From Chloroflexota bacterium (GTDB taxonomy: Bacteria > Chloroflexota > Anaerolineae > Aggregatilineales > Phototrophicaceae): a stretch of DNA of 46,604 nt. Position numbers and translations under genes: made by a program. The stretch spans positions 1 through 46,604 of the forward strand of contig WTGN01000011.1 in NCBI GenBank assembly GCA_011523545.1, read 5' to 3'. The notes below the pieces were generated by a model. It did not search any database. It worked only from the letters and a program-made list of their open reading frames with translations, and was not told the origin of the DNA. Shown here piece after piece: positions 1 to 9,050 of the stretch (the first letter of the stretch is position 1; the number at the start of each line of letters is the position of its first letter).

Positions 1-2850
1 GTTGGGGGGAGGGGTTGGCACACCGCCCTCACCCTCCTCGTCGCCAGTGAAACCGGCTGGGAGAACCTCTGCTGGCTGATCACGCAGGCGCAGCATCAAG
101 CGCCCAAAGGCGAAGGCCTGCTGCGCTTCGAGCAGTTGGAGGGGCGGACTGCCGGGCTGATCGCTTTGTCCGGCGGGCGCGAAAGCGAGATCGCGCGCGC
201 GCTGGAAAGCGAGGGCATGCGCGCCGCCTGTGAAGCCGCGCGGTCTTATGCGGCCCTCTTTGACCCGGGCTGCTTCTTCATCGAGCTGCATCATCACCGC
301 CGCCCCTATGACGAACAGCGGATTGCCGCCCTGGTCGAAGTGGCGCAGTCGCTGAAGCTGGATTACGCCGCGGCCAACCACGTCCACTATTCCACACCGG
401 CTGAGAAACCCCTGGGCGATGTCTTGACTGCCATCCGCCACAACCGCAGCTTGAACGAGGTAGGGGCGCATCTCTTCCCCAACGGGCAGCACTACTTGAA
501 GCCGGCCGAGGCGATGGCGGCGCTCTTCCATCGTTATCCGCGCGCTTTGAGCAACACGCTGCGCATCGCGGCAGCCTGCCGCTATCAGCTGCCATCGGCA
601 TTGCAGGCGCTGCCGCAGTATCCGGTGCCGGCGGGCATGAGCGCGCAGAGCTTTCTGACCGGGCTTTGCCGCGGCTCGAAGCGTTACCGGCCGCACATGG
701 AAGGGCGCCTGCAACACGAATTGCATATCATCGAAACGACCGGGCTGGCCAATTATTTCCTGGTGGTCTGGGATATTGTGCATTTCGCCTGGGAGCGCGG
801 CATTCGCTGTCAGGGGCGCGGCTCGGCGGCCAATTCAGTGGTCGCCTACCTGCTCAAGATCGCGCCGGTCGACCCGATCGAGCATCGGCTCGTCTTCGAG
901 CGCTTCTTGTCGGAAGAGCGGCAGATGACGCCCGATATCGATATGGACTTCGACGCCGAGACGCGTGAAGAGGTCATTCAGTATCTCTACGAGAAATACG
1001 GGCGGGCGCACGCGGCCATGGCTTGCACCTTCGTCACCTACCGCCACCGCAGCGTCATCCGCGATGTCGCCAAAGCCTGGGGCTTCTCCCCCGCCATGCA
1101 CCCGGTCTTGCGCGATCATTGGGAAGAGCGCGGCGAAAATACCCCGGCGCATCTGGCTCCTTTCTTCGACGTCTGCGAGCGCTTGCTGGGCAATGTGCGC
1201 CATATCGGCATCCACAACGGCGGTGAGATCATCTCCGATGTGCCGCTCTCGCGCCGCTTGCCCACCGAGCCCGCCACCATGCCCGACCGCACCGTCGTGC
1301 AATGGGACAAGGAAGCGCTGGAAGACGCCGGCATCATCAAGATTGATGTGCTGGGCTTGCGCATGCTGGCGGCGATCAGCGAAATGGTCGAGCGCACTGG
1401 CATCGACGCCGAGGCCATCCCCTTCGATGACCCGCGCGTCTACCAGATGATCACCGAAGCCAAGACCTTCGGCGTCTTCCAATGCGAGAGCCGCGCCCAG
1501 ATGAACACCCTGCCCCGCCTGAAACCGACGCGCTTCCTCGACCTGGTCATCGCCATCAGCTTGATTCGCCCCGGCCCCATCATGGGCAATATGGTCCACC
1601 CCTACCTGCGGCGGCGGCGCGGCGTTGAAGAAGTCAGCTATCTCGATGATCGCCTCAAGCCGGCGCTGGAAGAGACCCTGGGCGTCATCCTCTGGCAGGA
1701 ACAGGTGCTGAAGGTGGCGCATGATATCGCCGGCTTCAGCCACGGGCAAGGCGAGATGCTGCGCCGCGCCCTGGGCAGCAAATATTCCTTTCAACTGCTT
1801 GACCAGCTTGAGGTCGTTTTCATGGAAGGGGCGCTGAAAAATGGCGTCGATGAAGACGTCGCCGCGACCATATTTCAGCAGCTGCGCGGCTTCGGCGCTT
1901 ATTCCTTCGCCAAGAGCCACGCCGCCAGTTTCGCTGTGCTGACCTATCAATCAGCCTGGTTCAAGCTGCATCACCCGGCGATCTTCTACGCCGCGATTTT
2001 GAATCACCAGCCGATGGGCTTCTGGTCGCCCAGCACCCTGGTCTACGATGCCATGCGACAGGGGATCGCCGTGCTGCCGCCCGATATCAACCGCAGCGCC
2101 GCCGATTGCGCGGTGCAAGACGGCGCCATCCGCATCGGCCTCAGTTATGTCAAGGGGCTGAAGAGCCACCGGCTGGACCCGCTTCTGGCCGAGCGAGCGC
2201 GGGGCCCCTTCATCGATCTGCAGGATTTCATCCGGCGGGTCAAGCTGCCGCTGCGCTTGATCGAGCGGCTGATTCAAGCGGGCGCGCTGGATCGCTGGCA
2301 TCGCTCGCGCCATCAACTGCTCTGGGATGCCGGCGTCCTCTACAAAGGGCGCGGGCACATGCCCTTGAGAATGAAGACGCCCCCTGCCCTGCTGCCCGAG
2401 CCGACCGCGATGGAACGGCTGAACATGGAGTTCGCCTCGACCGGTTTATCGACCGAGCACCACCCCATGCAATACTTCCGGGCCTGGTGTGACGAGCGGC
2501 GCATCCTCCACAGCAAGGAGATGATGCGGGCGCGTGAACGGACGCTGGTCGAGACGGCCGGCATGGTGGTCATCATCCAGGCGCCGGAGACGGCCAAGGA
2601 AATCCGCTTCATCACCCTGGAAGACGAATTCGAGTTGATCAATGTGGTCGTCTTCCCCGACTTGTATCAGCAGACGCGCAAGATCATCCGCGGGGAGCGC
2701 TTTCTCTGGTTCAAAGGTGTGGTAGAGCGGGACGAAACCGTGACCACCTTGCGGGCGACCGGTGTGCGGGCTTTGCCGCTGGACGCGCCCAGCCTGCCCA
2801 GCTTGCCGCGCTGGCGCAGCCACATGAGCATGCCGCCGCCGGGCCGATGA
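1..2850 (+). CDS. dnaE2: Error-prone DNA polymerase III alpha subunit, DnaE2/ImuC type (5' end outside window)
   Basis: Replicative-family (C-family) DNA polymerase of the translesion/mutagenesis subgroup. The reading frame is open from base 1, and residues such as LTLLVASETGWENLCWLIT are typical PHP-domain sequence, so the gene is cut by the window edge; any start near 136 is an artefact. In order: the rest of the PHP domain, the polymerase palm with catalytic aspartates in PDIDMDF (codons 311-317 from base 1) and in KIDVLGLR (about codon 449), fingers with ISLIRPGPIMGN, a helix-hairpin-helix region, and a C-terminal OB fold (ETAGMVVIIQ onward). It ends after the OB domain with no tau-binding tail, as expected for DnaE2 rather than the replicative DnaE1. 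In many bacteria dnaE2 lies downstream of imuA/imuB under LexA control; those genes would be upstream of this window and cannot be seen. Confidence 0.92.
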   Translation, partial: VGGRGWHTALTLLVASETGWENLCWLITQAQHQAPKGEGLLRFEQLEGRTAGLIALSGGRESEIARALESEGMRAACEAARSYAALFDPGCFFIELHHHRRPYDEQRIAALVEVAQSLKLDYAAANHVHYSTPAEKPLGDVLTAIRHNRSLNEVGAHLFPNGQHYLKPAEAMAALFHRYPRALSNTLRIAAACRYQLPSALQALPQYPVPAGMSAQSFLTGLCRGSKRYRPHMEGRLQHELHIIETTGLANYFLVVWDIVHFAWERGIRCQGRGSAANSVVAYLLKIAPVDPIEHRLVFERFLSEERQMTPDIDMDFDAETREEVIQYLYEKYGRAHAAMACTFVTYRHRSVIRDVAKAWGFSPAMHPVLRDHWEERGENTPAHLAPFFDVCERLLGNVRHIGIHNGGEIISDVPLSRRLPTEPATMPDRTVVQWDKEALEDAGIIKIDVLGLRMLAAISEMVERTGIDAEAIPFDDPRVYQMITEAKTFGVFQCESRAQMNTLPRLKPTRFLDLVIAISLIRPGPIMGNMVHPYLRRRRGVEEVSYLDDRLKPALEETLGVILWQEQVLKVAHDIAGFSHGQGEMLRRALGSKYSFQLLDQLEVVFMEGALKNGVDEDVAATIFQQLRGFGAYSFAKSHAASFAVLTYQSAWFKLHHPAIFYAAILNHQPMGFWSPSTLVYDAMRQGIAVLPPDINRSAADCAVQDGAIRIGLSYVKGLKSHRLDPLLAERARGPFIDLQDFIRRVKLPLRLIERLIQAGALDRWHRSRHQLLWDAGVLYKGRGHMPLRMKTPPALLPEPTAMERLNMEFASTGLSTEHHPMQYFRAWCDERRILHSKEMMRARERTLVETAGMVVIIQAPETAKEIRFITLEDEFELINVVVFPDLYQQTRKIIRGERFLWFKGVVERDETVTTLRATGVRALPLDAPSLPSLPRWRSHMSMPPPGR

Positions 2851-2935
2851 AGCCGCCCGCCAGTCCCGCTCTCAGGACAAAGATCTCCGCCACGATCCGG
2901 ACGTCGGCCGAAATCCGCCTCAAACCGCCGACCGG

Positions 2936-4342
2936 TCAAAACCAGGTGATTTGCTCCGCCCCCGTATCAGTCGCCAGCGCCAGCGCGTCAAAGCTGCGCT
3001 GCATCAACTCAAGTTTTATTCCACCCAGAGTGGCATCATCCCATAAATTGTCGAACTCATCCGGGTCTGCTTCCAGGTCGAAGAGTTCGCCCAAGCCATG
3101 CCCGTGATAAACCACCAGCTTGTAGCGCTCGTCGCGGATCATCGTGGCGTAGGTTCCGCTGTAATTCTCAGTCATGGCCGGGTTGATCGCGCTGTAGTAT
3201 TCGCAGCGCACAAAATCTCTATGCTGATCTTGCGCCCCGCCATCGCTGAGCAGCGTGCGCAATGAGATGCCCTGCATGCGCGCTGGAATCGGCTCGCCCG
3301 CCAGCTCAAGCAGGGTCGGCGCGATATCCAGCAGCTCGACAAGGGCGCCCCGCCGCCGGCCCGCCAAGAATTGACCCGGCCAGGACATGATGAGCGGCAC
3401 CCGGACCAAGCCCTCATAAAAGCGGCAGCCCTTCAGCAGCAGGCCGTGGTCGCCCAGCATTTCACCGTGATCGCTCATGAAGATGACGATCGTGTCCTCG
3501 CGTTGACCCGAACGCTCCAGCGATTCCAGCATCCGCCCGACATTGTCATCTATGAGTTCAATCATCGCGTAGTAAGCCGCCTGAATCCATTTGGCCTTGA
3601 ATTCATCCGGCCGGCGCCCCGGATTCTGAAAGTCAATATCGCTCAATTTCGCTTGCGCCGCCAAATCGCTCTCACGGAATTTGGGGCCGGACAGGGAATC
3701 GATGTCAAAGCGGTCCAGGTATTGCTGCGGCGGGTCAAACGGTTCATGGGGGTCAAAGATGTTGACGCTCATCAACCAGGGCTTGCCGCCGTGGTCGGCT
3801 TCCATGAAATCGATGGCGCGGTCGGCGCACCAGGTCGTCTGATGCAATTCCGGCGGGATATCGCGCGGGCGCTTGCGCATCTCGCCCAGGTCATGCCCCA
3901 AGGAGGCCAGCCAATCCGCGTACTCGTGCCCGGCATCCCACTGATCCTCCGGGTCGTGGCTCCAGTGAAATAGGCGATAACCATCATGCTTCGGGCGCGG
4001 TTCGATGCGACCGTATGCGCCGGCTAAATGAAACTTGCCAGCCAGCGCGCAATCGTAGCCGGCGTCAGCCAACAGCGCCGTCACCAAGGGAGCGGCTTCC
4101 GCCCAATATTCGTTGCCATTGCCACAAGCGTGAACGCTGCTGGGGTACATACCAGTCAAGAAGCTGGCACGGCTGGGCGTGCAAATCGGGCTCTGGCAAA
4201 AAGCGCGCTCAAAGGCGACGCCTGTGGCGACGAGCTTGTCGATATTTGGCGTATTCAGTTGCGAATTGTTGAGCGCGCCGATCGTGTCATAGCGCTGCTG
4301 ATCGCTGCAAATCCATAGAATATTCGGCCTCTTTGACTTCAT
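2936..4342 (-). CDS. Sulfatase, type I formylglycine-dependent family, cytoplasmic-looking
   Basis: Hydrolyses sulfate esters. The N-terminus PNILWICSDQQRYDTIG carries the metal-binding strand, and CTPSRASFLTG (Cys54) is the C-x-P-S-R signature whose cysteine must become formylglycine. MSDHGEMLGDHG gives further metal ligands. The length of 468 aa is normal. There is no signal peptide, so the enzyme probably acts on substrate already imported. It is the last gene of a minus-strand operon, 30 bp after a sugar permease gene, with a good ribosome site (AAGGAAGG). The context suggests desulfation of a sulfated sugar or similar ligand taken up by the preceding ABC importer; the true substrate is unknown. 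No sulfatase-maturing enzyme is visible here. Phosphonate monoester hydrolase or choline-sulfatase-like activity cannot be excluded. Confidence 0.9.
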   Translation of the reverse strand: MKSKRPNILWICSDQQRYDTIGALNNSQLNTPNIDKLVATGVAFERAFCQSPICTPSRASFLTGMYPSSVHACGNGNEYWAEAAPLVTALLADAGYDCALAGKFHLAGAYGRIEPRPKHDGYRLFHWSHDPEDQWDAGHEYADWLASLGHDLGEMRKRPRDIPPELHQTTWCADRAIDFMEADHGGKPWLMSVNIFDPHEPFDPPQQYLDRFDIDSLSGPKFRESDLAAQAKLSDIDFQNPGRRPDEFKAKWIQAAYYAMIELIDDNVGRMLESLERSGQREDTIVIFMSDHGEMLGDHGLLLKGCRFYEGLVRVPLIMSWPGQFLAGRRRGALVELLDIAPTLLELAGEPIPARMQGISLRTLLSDGGAQDQHRDFVRCEYYSAINPAMTENYSGTYATMIRDERYKLVVYHGHGLGELFDLEADPDEFDNLWDDATLGGIKLELMQRSFDALALATDTGAEQITWF

Positions 4343-4372
4343 GGCGTCCTTCCTTGCCGGGCGATTTCGATC

Positions 4373-5200
4373 TCAGCCTTTCACGGCGCCGGCGGTCAAT
4401 CCGGTAATCATATAACGCTGTATCAGAAAGCCAAAGACGACGACGGGCAGCATGATGATGACGGCAGCCGCCGAAATCTTGCCCCATTCATAGCCTTCAT
4501 AACCCATGTAGTGCGTGATGATCACCGGCAGCGTCACCGTCTTCTTGCGGGTGATGACCAAGGCAAAGAGAAACTCATTCCAGGCAAAAATAAAAGCGAC
4601 GATCCCGGAGGCGATGATGCCGACGCGCACCAGCGGCAGCTCAATGAGATACAGTATTTGCCACAGACTGGCGCCGTCAATCATGCCGGACTCGCGCAAT
4701 TCCTGCGGCACGGCGCCCCAGACCGGCGTCAGCGTCCAGATGACCAGGGGCAGGCAGAATATCAGATAGATGATGATCAAGCCGAGATGCGTATCAAGCA
4801 GATCAATCCGGGAATAGAATACGAAATAGGGCAGCAGGTAAATCATGCCCGGCACCATGCGGATGAGCAGGATGGTGAGCAGGGAATTGCGGCGCGCCCG
4901 GCCCCGCATGATGGTGATGGCGAATGTCGCCGGAATCGCGAACACCATCGCCAGCGCGACAGACCCGGTCGCGATGATGACGCTGTTGGCGAAGGCGAGC
5001 CGGAATTCATGATCCTCGAAGATGGCTTTGAAGTGCTCGAATGTGGGCTCAAAGATGAACAGCGGCGGATAAGCGAAGGCATCCAGCGCGTTCTTGAGCG
5101 CCAGCAGCAATATCCATAGCAGCGGAACCAGAATGGCCAGCCCGTAGATGATGCCAACGGCGTAGAGGACGGACGTTGTGAATTTGGATCGCCGTCTCAT
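4373..5200 (-). CDS. Carbohydrate ABC transporter permease, MalG/UgpE-like
   Basis: Inner-membrane subunit of a CUT1-type sugar importer. 275 aa with about six hydrophobic segments, starting with a membrane helix after a short basic N-terminus (MRRRSKF). The binding-protein-dependent transport EAA loop is visible as ELRESGMIDGASLWQILYLIELPL, which contacts the ATPase. The C-terminus YMITGLTAGAVKG is typical of MalG-like permeases. It follows the partner permease by only 3 bp, which indicates translational coupling, and precedes the sulfatase gene. No ATPase is encoded in this operon; the orphan MalK-like protein at 32400-33536 is a candidate energiser. Confidence 0.93.
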   Translation of the reverse strand: MRRRSKFTTSVLYAVGIIYGLAILVPLLWILLLALKNALDAFAYPPLFIFEPTFEHFKAIFEDHEFRLAFANSVIIATGSVALAMVFAIPATFAITIMRGRARRNSLLTILLIRMVPGMIYLLPYFVFYSRIDLLDTHLGLIIIYLIFCLPLVIWTLTPVWGAVPQELRESGMIDGASLWQILYLIELPLVRVGIIASGIVAFIFAWNEFLFALVITRKKTVTLPVIITHYMGYEGYEWGKISAAAVIIMLPVVVFGFLIQRYMITGLTAGAVKG

Positions 5201-5203
5201 GCG

Positions 5204-6091
5204 CTAGGAGCCTACCTGGAAATTCCGCAGCAGGTATCGCGTCGTCGGCCCAATGATGAGCAGCAGCATGAAGAAGAAAACGACGATTATTGCCGAGGCG
5301 TAGCCAACTTTGAGATAACTGAAGCCGCTGACATAAGCGTAGAAATTCACGGTTTCGGTCGCCGCGGCCGGCCCGCCGGCGGTCACGATATAGATGATCG
5401 GGAAGATGCCCAGCGCCTCCATCGTTCGCAGGATGCCGATAAAGGTGACGGTCGGCTTCAGCAAGGGCAGCGTTACATGCCTGACGGTTTGCACCCAGGT
5501 TGCGCCATCAATGACGGCCGCCTCATATAATTCGTCGGGAAAAGATTGCATGGCAGCCAAAAACATAAGCGCGACAAAGGGCGTCCAGCCCCATACAGCC
5601 ACGATGACGATGGCAGTCAGCGCCCAATTGGCATCGGTCAACCAACTGGGGCCGTCCAAGCCAATGAGACTCAAGAAATAATTGACGCTGCCCAGCTTGG
5701 GCGTGAACATGACGCGCCAGGTCAAGCCAGTCACGATCGGCGGGATCACCATCGGCGCGACCAGCACATAGCGCAGCCAGCGCATGCCGGGCAGGCGCTC
5801 GTTCATGATTACGGCGACGACAAAACCGAGTACCATCTGCAAGGCGACGGGCGCGACAATGAATAGCGCGCTCACCGGAATGCTTGCCAGAAAGCGCGCG
5901 TCATCCAGCAACCGGCTGTAATTCCGCAAGCCGATGAAACGCTCCGGCCTGGGACTGGCGAAGGACAGCGAAGACGTGCTCAGGTAGAGCGTGAAGAGCA
6001 CGGGCAGAATGGTTAGCAGCAGCAAAACGATGATCGACGGCGACAGAAACTTGTAATACGATCGCTGCGGGATGGGCTGGTACGTTGCCAT
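5204..6091 (-). CDS. Sugar ABC transporter permease, MalF/UgpA-like
   Basis: First permease of the CUT1-type importer, 295 aa, about six transmembrane segments; the first helix follows a short cytoplasmic N-terminus (MATYQPIPQRSYYKF). The EAA loop appears as DELYEAAVIDGATWVQTVRHVTLPLLKP. It pairs with the MalG-like permease immediately downstream and with the family 1 binding protein upstream. The 146 bp between the binding-protein stop and this start contains a large hairpin (6181-6226) that probably makes expression of the permeases lower than that of the binding protein. Ligand is unknown; the sulfatase at the end of the operon hints at a sulfated carbohydrate. Confidence 0.93.
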   Translation of the reverse strand: MATYQPIPQRSYYKFLSPSIIVLLLLTILPVLFTLYLSTSSLSFASPRPERFIGLRNYSRLLDDARFLASIPVSALFIVAPVALQMVLGFVVAVIMNERLPGMRWLRYVLVAPMVIPPIVTGLTWRVMFTPKLGSVNYFLSLIGLDGPSWLTDANWALTAIVIVAVWGWTPFVALMFLAAMQSFPDELYEAAVIDGATWVQTVRHVTLPLLKPTVTFIGILRTMEALGIFPIIYIVTAGGPAAATETVNFYAYVSGFSYLKVGYASAIIVVFFFMLLLIIGPTTRYLLRNFQVGS

Positions 6092-6180
6092 GCCGCGCCT
6101 CTCGACCTTTGCTTCATCTGTGCTGTTGAACGCTGTGAGGCAACCCGAAGGTCGCTGATCTCTTCGCTGAACGCAGAAGC

Positions 6181-6226
6181 GGAGCTGACCCCCGAGTTCA
6201 ACCTGTCAACCCGGGAGCCAGCCTCC
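6181..6226 (-). promoter_or_regulatory. Large intercistronic hairpin between binding protein and permease genes
   Basis: On the minus strand the two arms (6226-6208 and 6198-6181) pair over about 18 bp with one bulged G and a few G-U pairs, closing a 9-nt loop. It begins 12 nt after the binding-protein stop codon. No run of T follows, so it is not a classical intrinsic terminator. The position is that of the mRNA-stabilising or partial-termination structures known between binding-protein and permease genes of ABC operons, which keep binding protein in excess. Function is inferred from structure and place only. Confidence 0.6.
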
Positions 6227-6237
6227 GCCAGAGGGAT

Positions 6238-7563
6238 CTATGGCAGGTATCCCTCGTCTTCAAGCATCTGCGTGATCAACTCATTGGCGTGGTTGAGCGC
6301 GTCTTCCGGCGTCCGCGCGCCGATTTCGGCTTCTTGCACCGCCTGACCTAGGATATCGCCCATCAAGGGCCAGCCGGCGAAAGGCGGGTAATAATCAGCC
6401 GGCGCGGCGGCCAAGCTGTCCTGGAAGGCCTTAAGGAAGGAGCCGGCGCCAAAATCGTAATCGTACTTCGCCTTGAATTCCGGATCTTCCCAGAGGCTGT
6501 CGCGCGTCACCGCAATCTGTGGCAGAGCCAGGGAGATTTTCTTCATCGTGTCGAAGCTAAGCGCCCATTCGACGAAGGTATAAGCAGCCTCCTGATGCGC
6601 TGAATCAGCGGTTACGCAAATCCCGTGTGTGGCAAATGACGGTTTGGGACCGGCCGCGCCGCCCGGCACGACAGCGAAACCGAGATTGCCCGACACCTTT
6701 GACTCCTCCGGATCAAGGATTCGACCCGCAAGTGGAGCGCCTTCCATGACCATCACAACCGTGCCCTGTTGCATCGCCCGCGTGACATCCGGGTATTGAT
6801 AAGCGGCGACGCCCTCAGGCCCGTAATTGTTCTTCAGCGTCACAAAGTTAGTGAGCGCTCGTATCGCTTCCGGTGAATTGACGGTCGGCGTCAAATCATT
6901 CGGGAAGTCGACAAAGAACTTGGCGCCTTCGCCATGGAAGAAAGAATTGAAATGCCAGATGTTGCCATGCGCGGCTGGCGGATTCCCTCTCAAAGCGATT
7001 AATGGCACCTCATCGGTGTGAAGCAACGGGGCGATTTCCAGCAGTTCGTCATAGGTGGTCGGCGGGCTTTCGATACCGGCCGCTTCGAAAATGTCAATCT
7101 GATAGTACATAATGATTGTCGCGGCAAAAAAGGGCAGGCATTGTTGTACGCCATCCCAGGACATCGCCGCCATGGTCGAAGCAATCAAGTCGTCGTGATC
7201 CAGCGCTTCTGGGTCGGAAAGGTCTGTGCCCCAGAAGGTTTCAACCGGCGTCACCCAACCGTTTTCGGCGTAAAGTGGGATATTGCCGCTCTGAATGCCA
7301 ACCACGTCATAGTTTCCAGCGCCACTCGCCATTTCGAGCTGTGTCTTGCGCACGGAACCTTCTTCGTCCAGCAATTCGAATTCCACGCTGATGCCCGTCA
7401 GCGCCTCGAATTCCGGTTCGAGCTCCTTAAGCCCGTTGGTAAAGGCGGTGGCCAAGTAAAGGAAGTTTAGGCTTGTGCCTTCGTAGGGTTTGTCATCGCT
7501 CTGGCTCATGACGGGGATCACGAGCGCCGTGCAGAGAAGTATTGCTAACAATCTGCGAAACAT
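6238..7563 (-). CDS. Extracellular solute-binding protein, family 1 (sugar ABC importer)
   Basis: Secreted receptor that delivers the ligand to the permeases. 441 aa; the N-terminal signal peptide MFRRLLAILLCTALVIPVMSQ has no clear lipobox cysteine. The mature part shows the family 1 (MalE/UgpB-like) pattern: FEALTGISVEFELLD, then GNYDVVGIQSG, PTTYDELLEIAPLL, a region with VVMVMEGAPLAG, and the hinge/C-lobe segment HQEAAYTFVEWALS. It has a strong ribosome site (AAGGAGG, 6 nt before ATG). First gene of the binding protein - permease - permease - sulfatase operon. Substrate cannot be told from sequence; carbohydrate or a sulfated derivative is the best guess. Confidence 0.92.
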   Translation of the reverse strand: MFRRLLAILLCTALVIPVMSQSDDKPYEGTSLNFLYLATAFTNGLKELEPEFEALTGISVEFELLDEEGSVRKTQLEMASGAGNYDVVGIQSGNIPLYAENGWVTPVETFWGTDLSDPEALDHDDLIASTMAAMSWDGVQQCLPFFAATIIMYYQIDIFEAAGIESPPTTYDELLEIAPLLHTDEVPLIALRGNPPAAHGNIWHFNSFFHGEGAKFFVDFPNDLTPTVNSPEAIRALTNFVTLKNNYGPEGVAAYQYPDVTRAMQQGTVVMVMEGAPLAGRILDPEESKVSGNLGFAVVPGGAAGPKPSFATHGICVTADSAHQEAAYTFVEWALSFDTMKKISLALPQIAVTRDSLWEDPEFKAKYDYDFGAGSFLKAFQDSLAAAPADYYPPFAGWPLMGDILGQAVQEAEIGARTPEDALNHANELITQMLEDEGYLP

Positions 7564-7933
7564 CTTTTCCTCCTTATTTCATGAATAGTTTTGACGTTGC
7601 AGTCATTCCATCATGCCTCCTTGGATTCCGCTTCATTGGCGATATCCGGCCAGTGTCGTACTGTAACGCAGGCGCGAAATGGCTTGCGAAACCAGTGGCG
7701 CGGCTGGCGCAGGATTCTCCATGGGACTATATCTTAACGCCACATGAGATGTCAAATCAGCGCGATAATAGACGGCAACGTTATAGGTGTCCGGCGCCAG
7801 CCTGCGACAATATCAGCGGGCATGTGGTAGAATTGTAGAAAGCCTGCCTTGTCGGTCGCGGTCCAGTTTCGCCAATCGCAGGCGTACAGATAAAAACAGG
7901 CGGCATCGCCTTGATACAGATTGAGAGACAGTT
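7564..7933. other. Intergenic region between divergent ABC operon and PhyH gene
   Basis: 370 bp without a gene. It carries the probable promoter of the minus-strand importer operon (7726-7755), its strong ribosome site next to 7563, and a weaker possible -10 for the plus-strand gene (TAGAAT near 7826). I see no convincing operator palindrome or RNA structure. As the only divergent control region of the cluster it is the likely binding place of any local regulator. Confidence 0.5.
7726..7755 (-). promoter_or_regulatory. Sigma-70-type promoter of the ABC importer/sulfatase operon
   Basis: On the minus strand TTGACA (7755-7750) is followed after 18 nt by TATAGT (7731-7726). The -35 is a perfect consensus. 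The transcript would have a leader of about 155 nt before the binding-protein ATG at 7563. Confidence 0.55.
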
Positions 7934-8980
7934 ATGTCTGACGAAATCAAAGAACTGCGCGTTTCTAACGATGCCCAGAACGATCCCGAAGAATTGCAGC
8001 GGCGAATCGCCGATGACGGCTACCTGTTTTTCAAGCAATTGGTGAATCCGGACAAGATGTGGGAACTGCGCCGCGAAATGATGAGCGCCCTGCAGCGGGC
8101 CGGCTGGCTCGTCGCCGGGACGGACCCGTTGGATGGCATTGCCGATATCAACATGCGCTACACCGAAGGCGACAACGAATACAGCGCCGGATACGCTGAA
8201 GTCTACCGATTGGAAAACTTTCACCGCTCCGCCCACTGGCCGGAATATATTGATATAGTCGAGAAGATGACGGGCGCGCCGGTCATGCCGCATCCACAAA
8301 AAGTCGCGCGCGTCTGGTTCCCCAAATACACCGAACATACAACGCCAAAACACCAGGACTTTGTACACTTCCAGGGCAGTTTCAACAACATCACTTGCTG
8401 GGCGCCGATCGGCGATTGCCCGATTGAGTTGGGCGGCCTGGCGGTCATTCCGGAATCACACAAGGTCAATCGCGTGCTGGATCATCACTTCTCGCTTGGC
8501 GCTGGCGCCTTGATCGTTGACGAAACTGAGCACGAAGAGATTAATCCGGTTTGGCATGCCACTGATTATGAAGCCGGCGACGCGCTCTTCTTCCCAATGT
8601 TGACGATCCATCAGGCGCTGCCGAATTACACCGAAGACAAGCTGCGTTTATCGCTGGACAATCGCTATATGATCGTCGGTGAAAATGTCGCCGATCACAT
8701 GCTGACGCCGCATGAACCCAGCAAACTCACCTGGGAAGACATCTATCCCGACTGGCGGCATGACGATCTCAAATACTATTGGAATGCCTACGACAATCCG
8801 GTTGTCGCGCGCGATACGAGCTACCGCGAAAAGGGTATGTTGGAAGCAGTAGAACTGGCGCGGGCCGGGGATGAAGACGCGATCTACGCGCTGAAACGCA
8901 GCGCCAAAAATACACCGGATGAGCTGGCCCCGGAAGTGCTTGCCGTCCTGGATGAGTTGGGCGTCGCCGTCGATAATTGA
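7934..8980 (+). CDS. Phytanoyl-CoA dioxygenase (PhyH) family protein
   Basis: Fe(II)/2-oxoglutarate-dependent oxygenase that hydroxylates an unactivated carbon of a small molecule. 348 aa, soluble. The iron triad is visible: HQD (His140, Asp142) and His226 in TIHQALPN, with Arg238 in LRLSLDNRY as the probable 2-oxoglutarate carboxylate ligand. The double-stranded beta-helix lies between about residues 125 and 250; the C-terminal 90 residues contain a charged helical tail. The gene is divergent from the sugar importer/sulfatase operon, which may place it in the same catabolic task (for example oxidation of the imported compound), but this is only inferred. The exact substrate is unknown; the family is very diverse. 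Confidence 0.88.
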   Translation: MSDEIKELRVSNDAQNDPEELQRRIADDGYLFFKQLVNPDKMWELRREMMSALQRAGWLVAGTDPLDGIADINMRYTEGDNEYSAGYAEVYRLENFHRSAHWPEYIDIVEKMTGAPVMPHPQKVARVWFPKYTEHTTPKHQDFVHFQGSFNNITCWAPIGDCPIELGGLAVIPESHKVNRVLDHHFSLGAGALIVDETEHEEINPVWHATDYEAGDALFFPMLTIHQALPNYTEDKLRLSLDNRYMIVGENVADHMLTPHEPSKLTWEDIYPDWRHDDLKYYWNAYDNPVVARDTSYREKGMLEAVELARAGDEDAIYALKRSAKNTPDELAPEVLAVLDELGVAVDN

Positions 8981-9050
8981 GCGCCTGACGCCTTGGGCCT
9001 GCTGCACCGACCATGACTCGAAGGCGCCCAGTGTCGTGAGCAAAGCGACA

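Noticed and set aside
835..1950. 371-codon minus-strand frame inside the polymerase gene, and similar long antisense frames at 15059-16024, 22746-23657, 29760-30509 and 32427-33464
   Set aside because: Each lies wholly opposite a gene with clear family motifs, has no recognisable domain, and reflects high GC with few stops.
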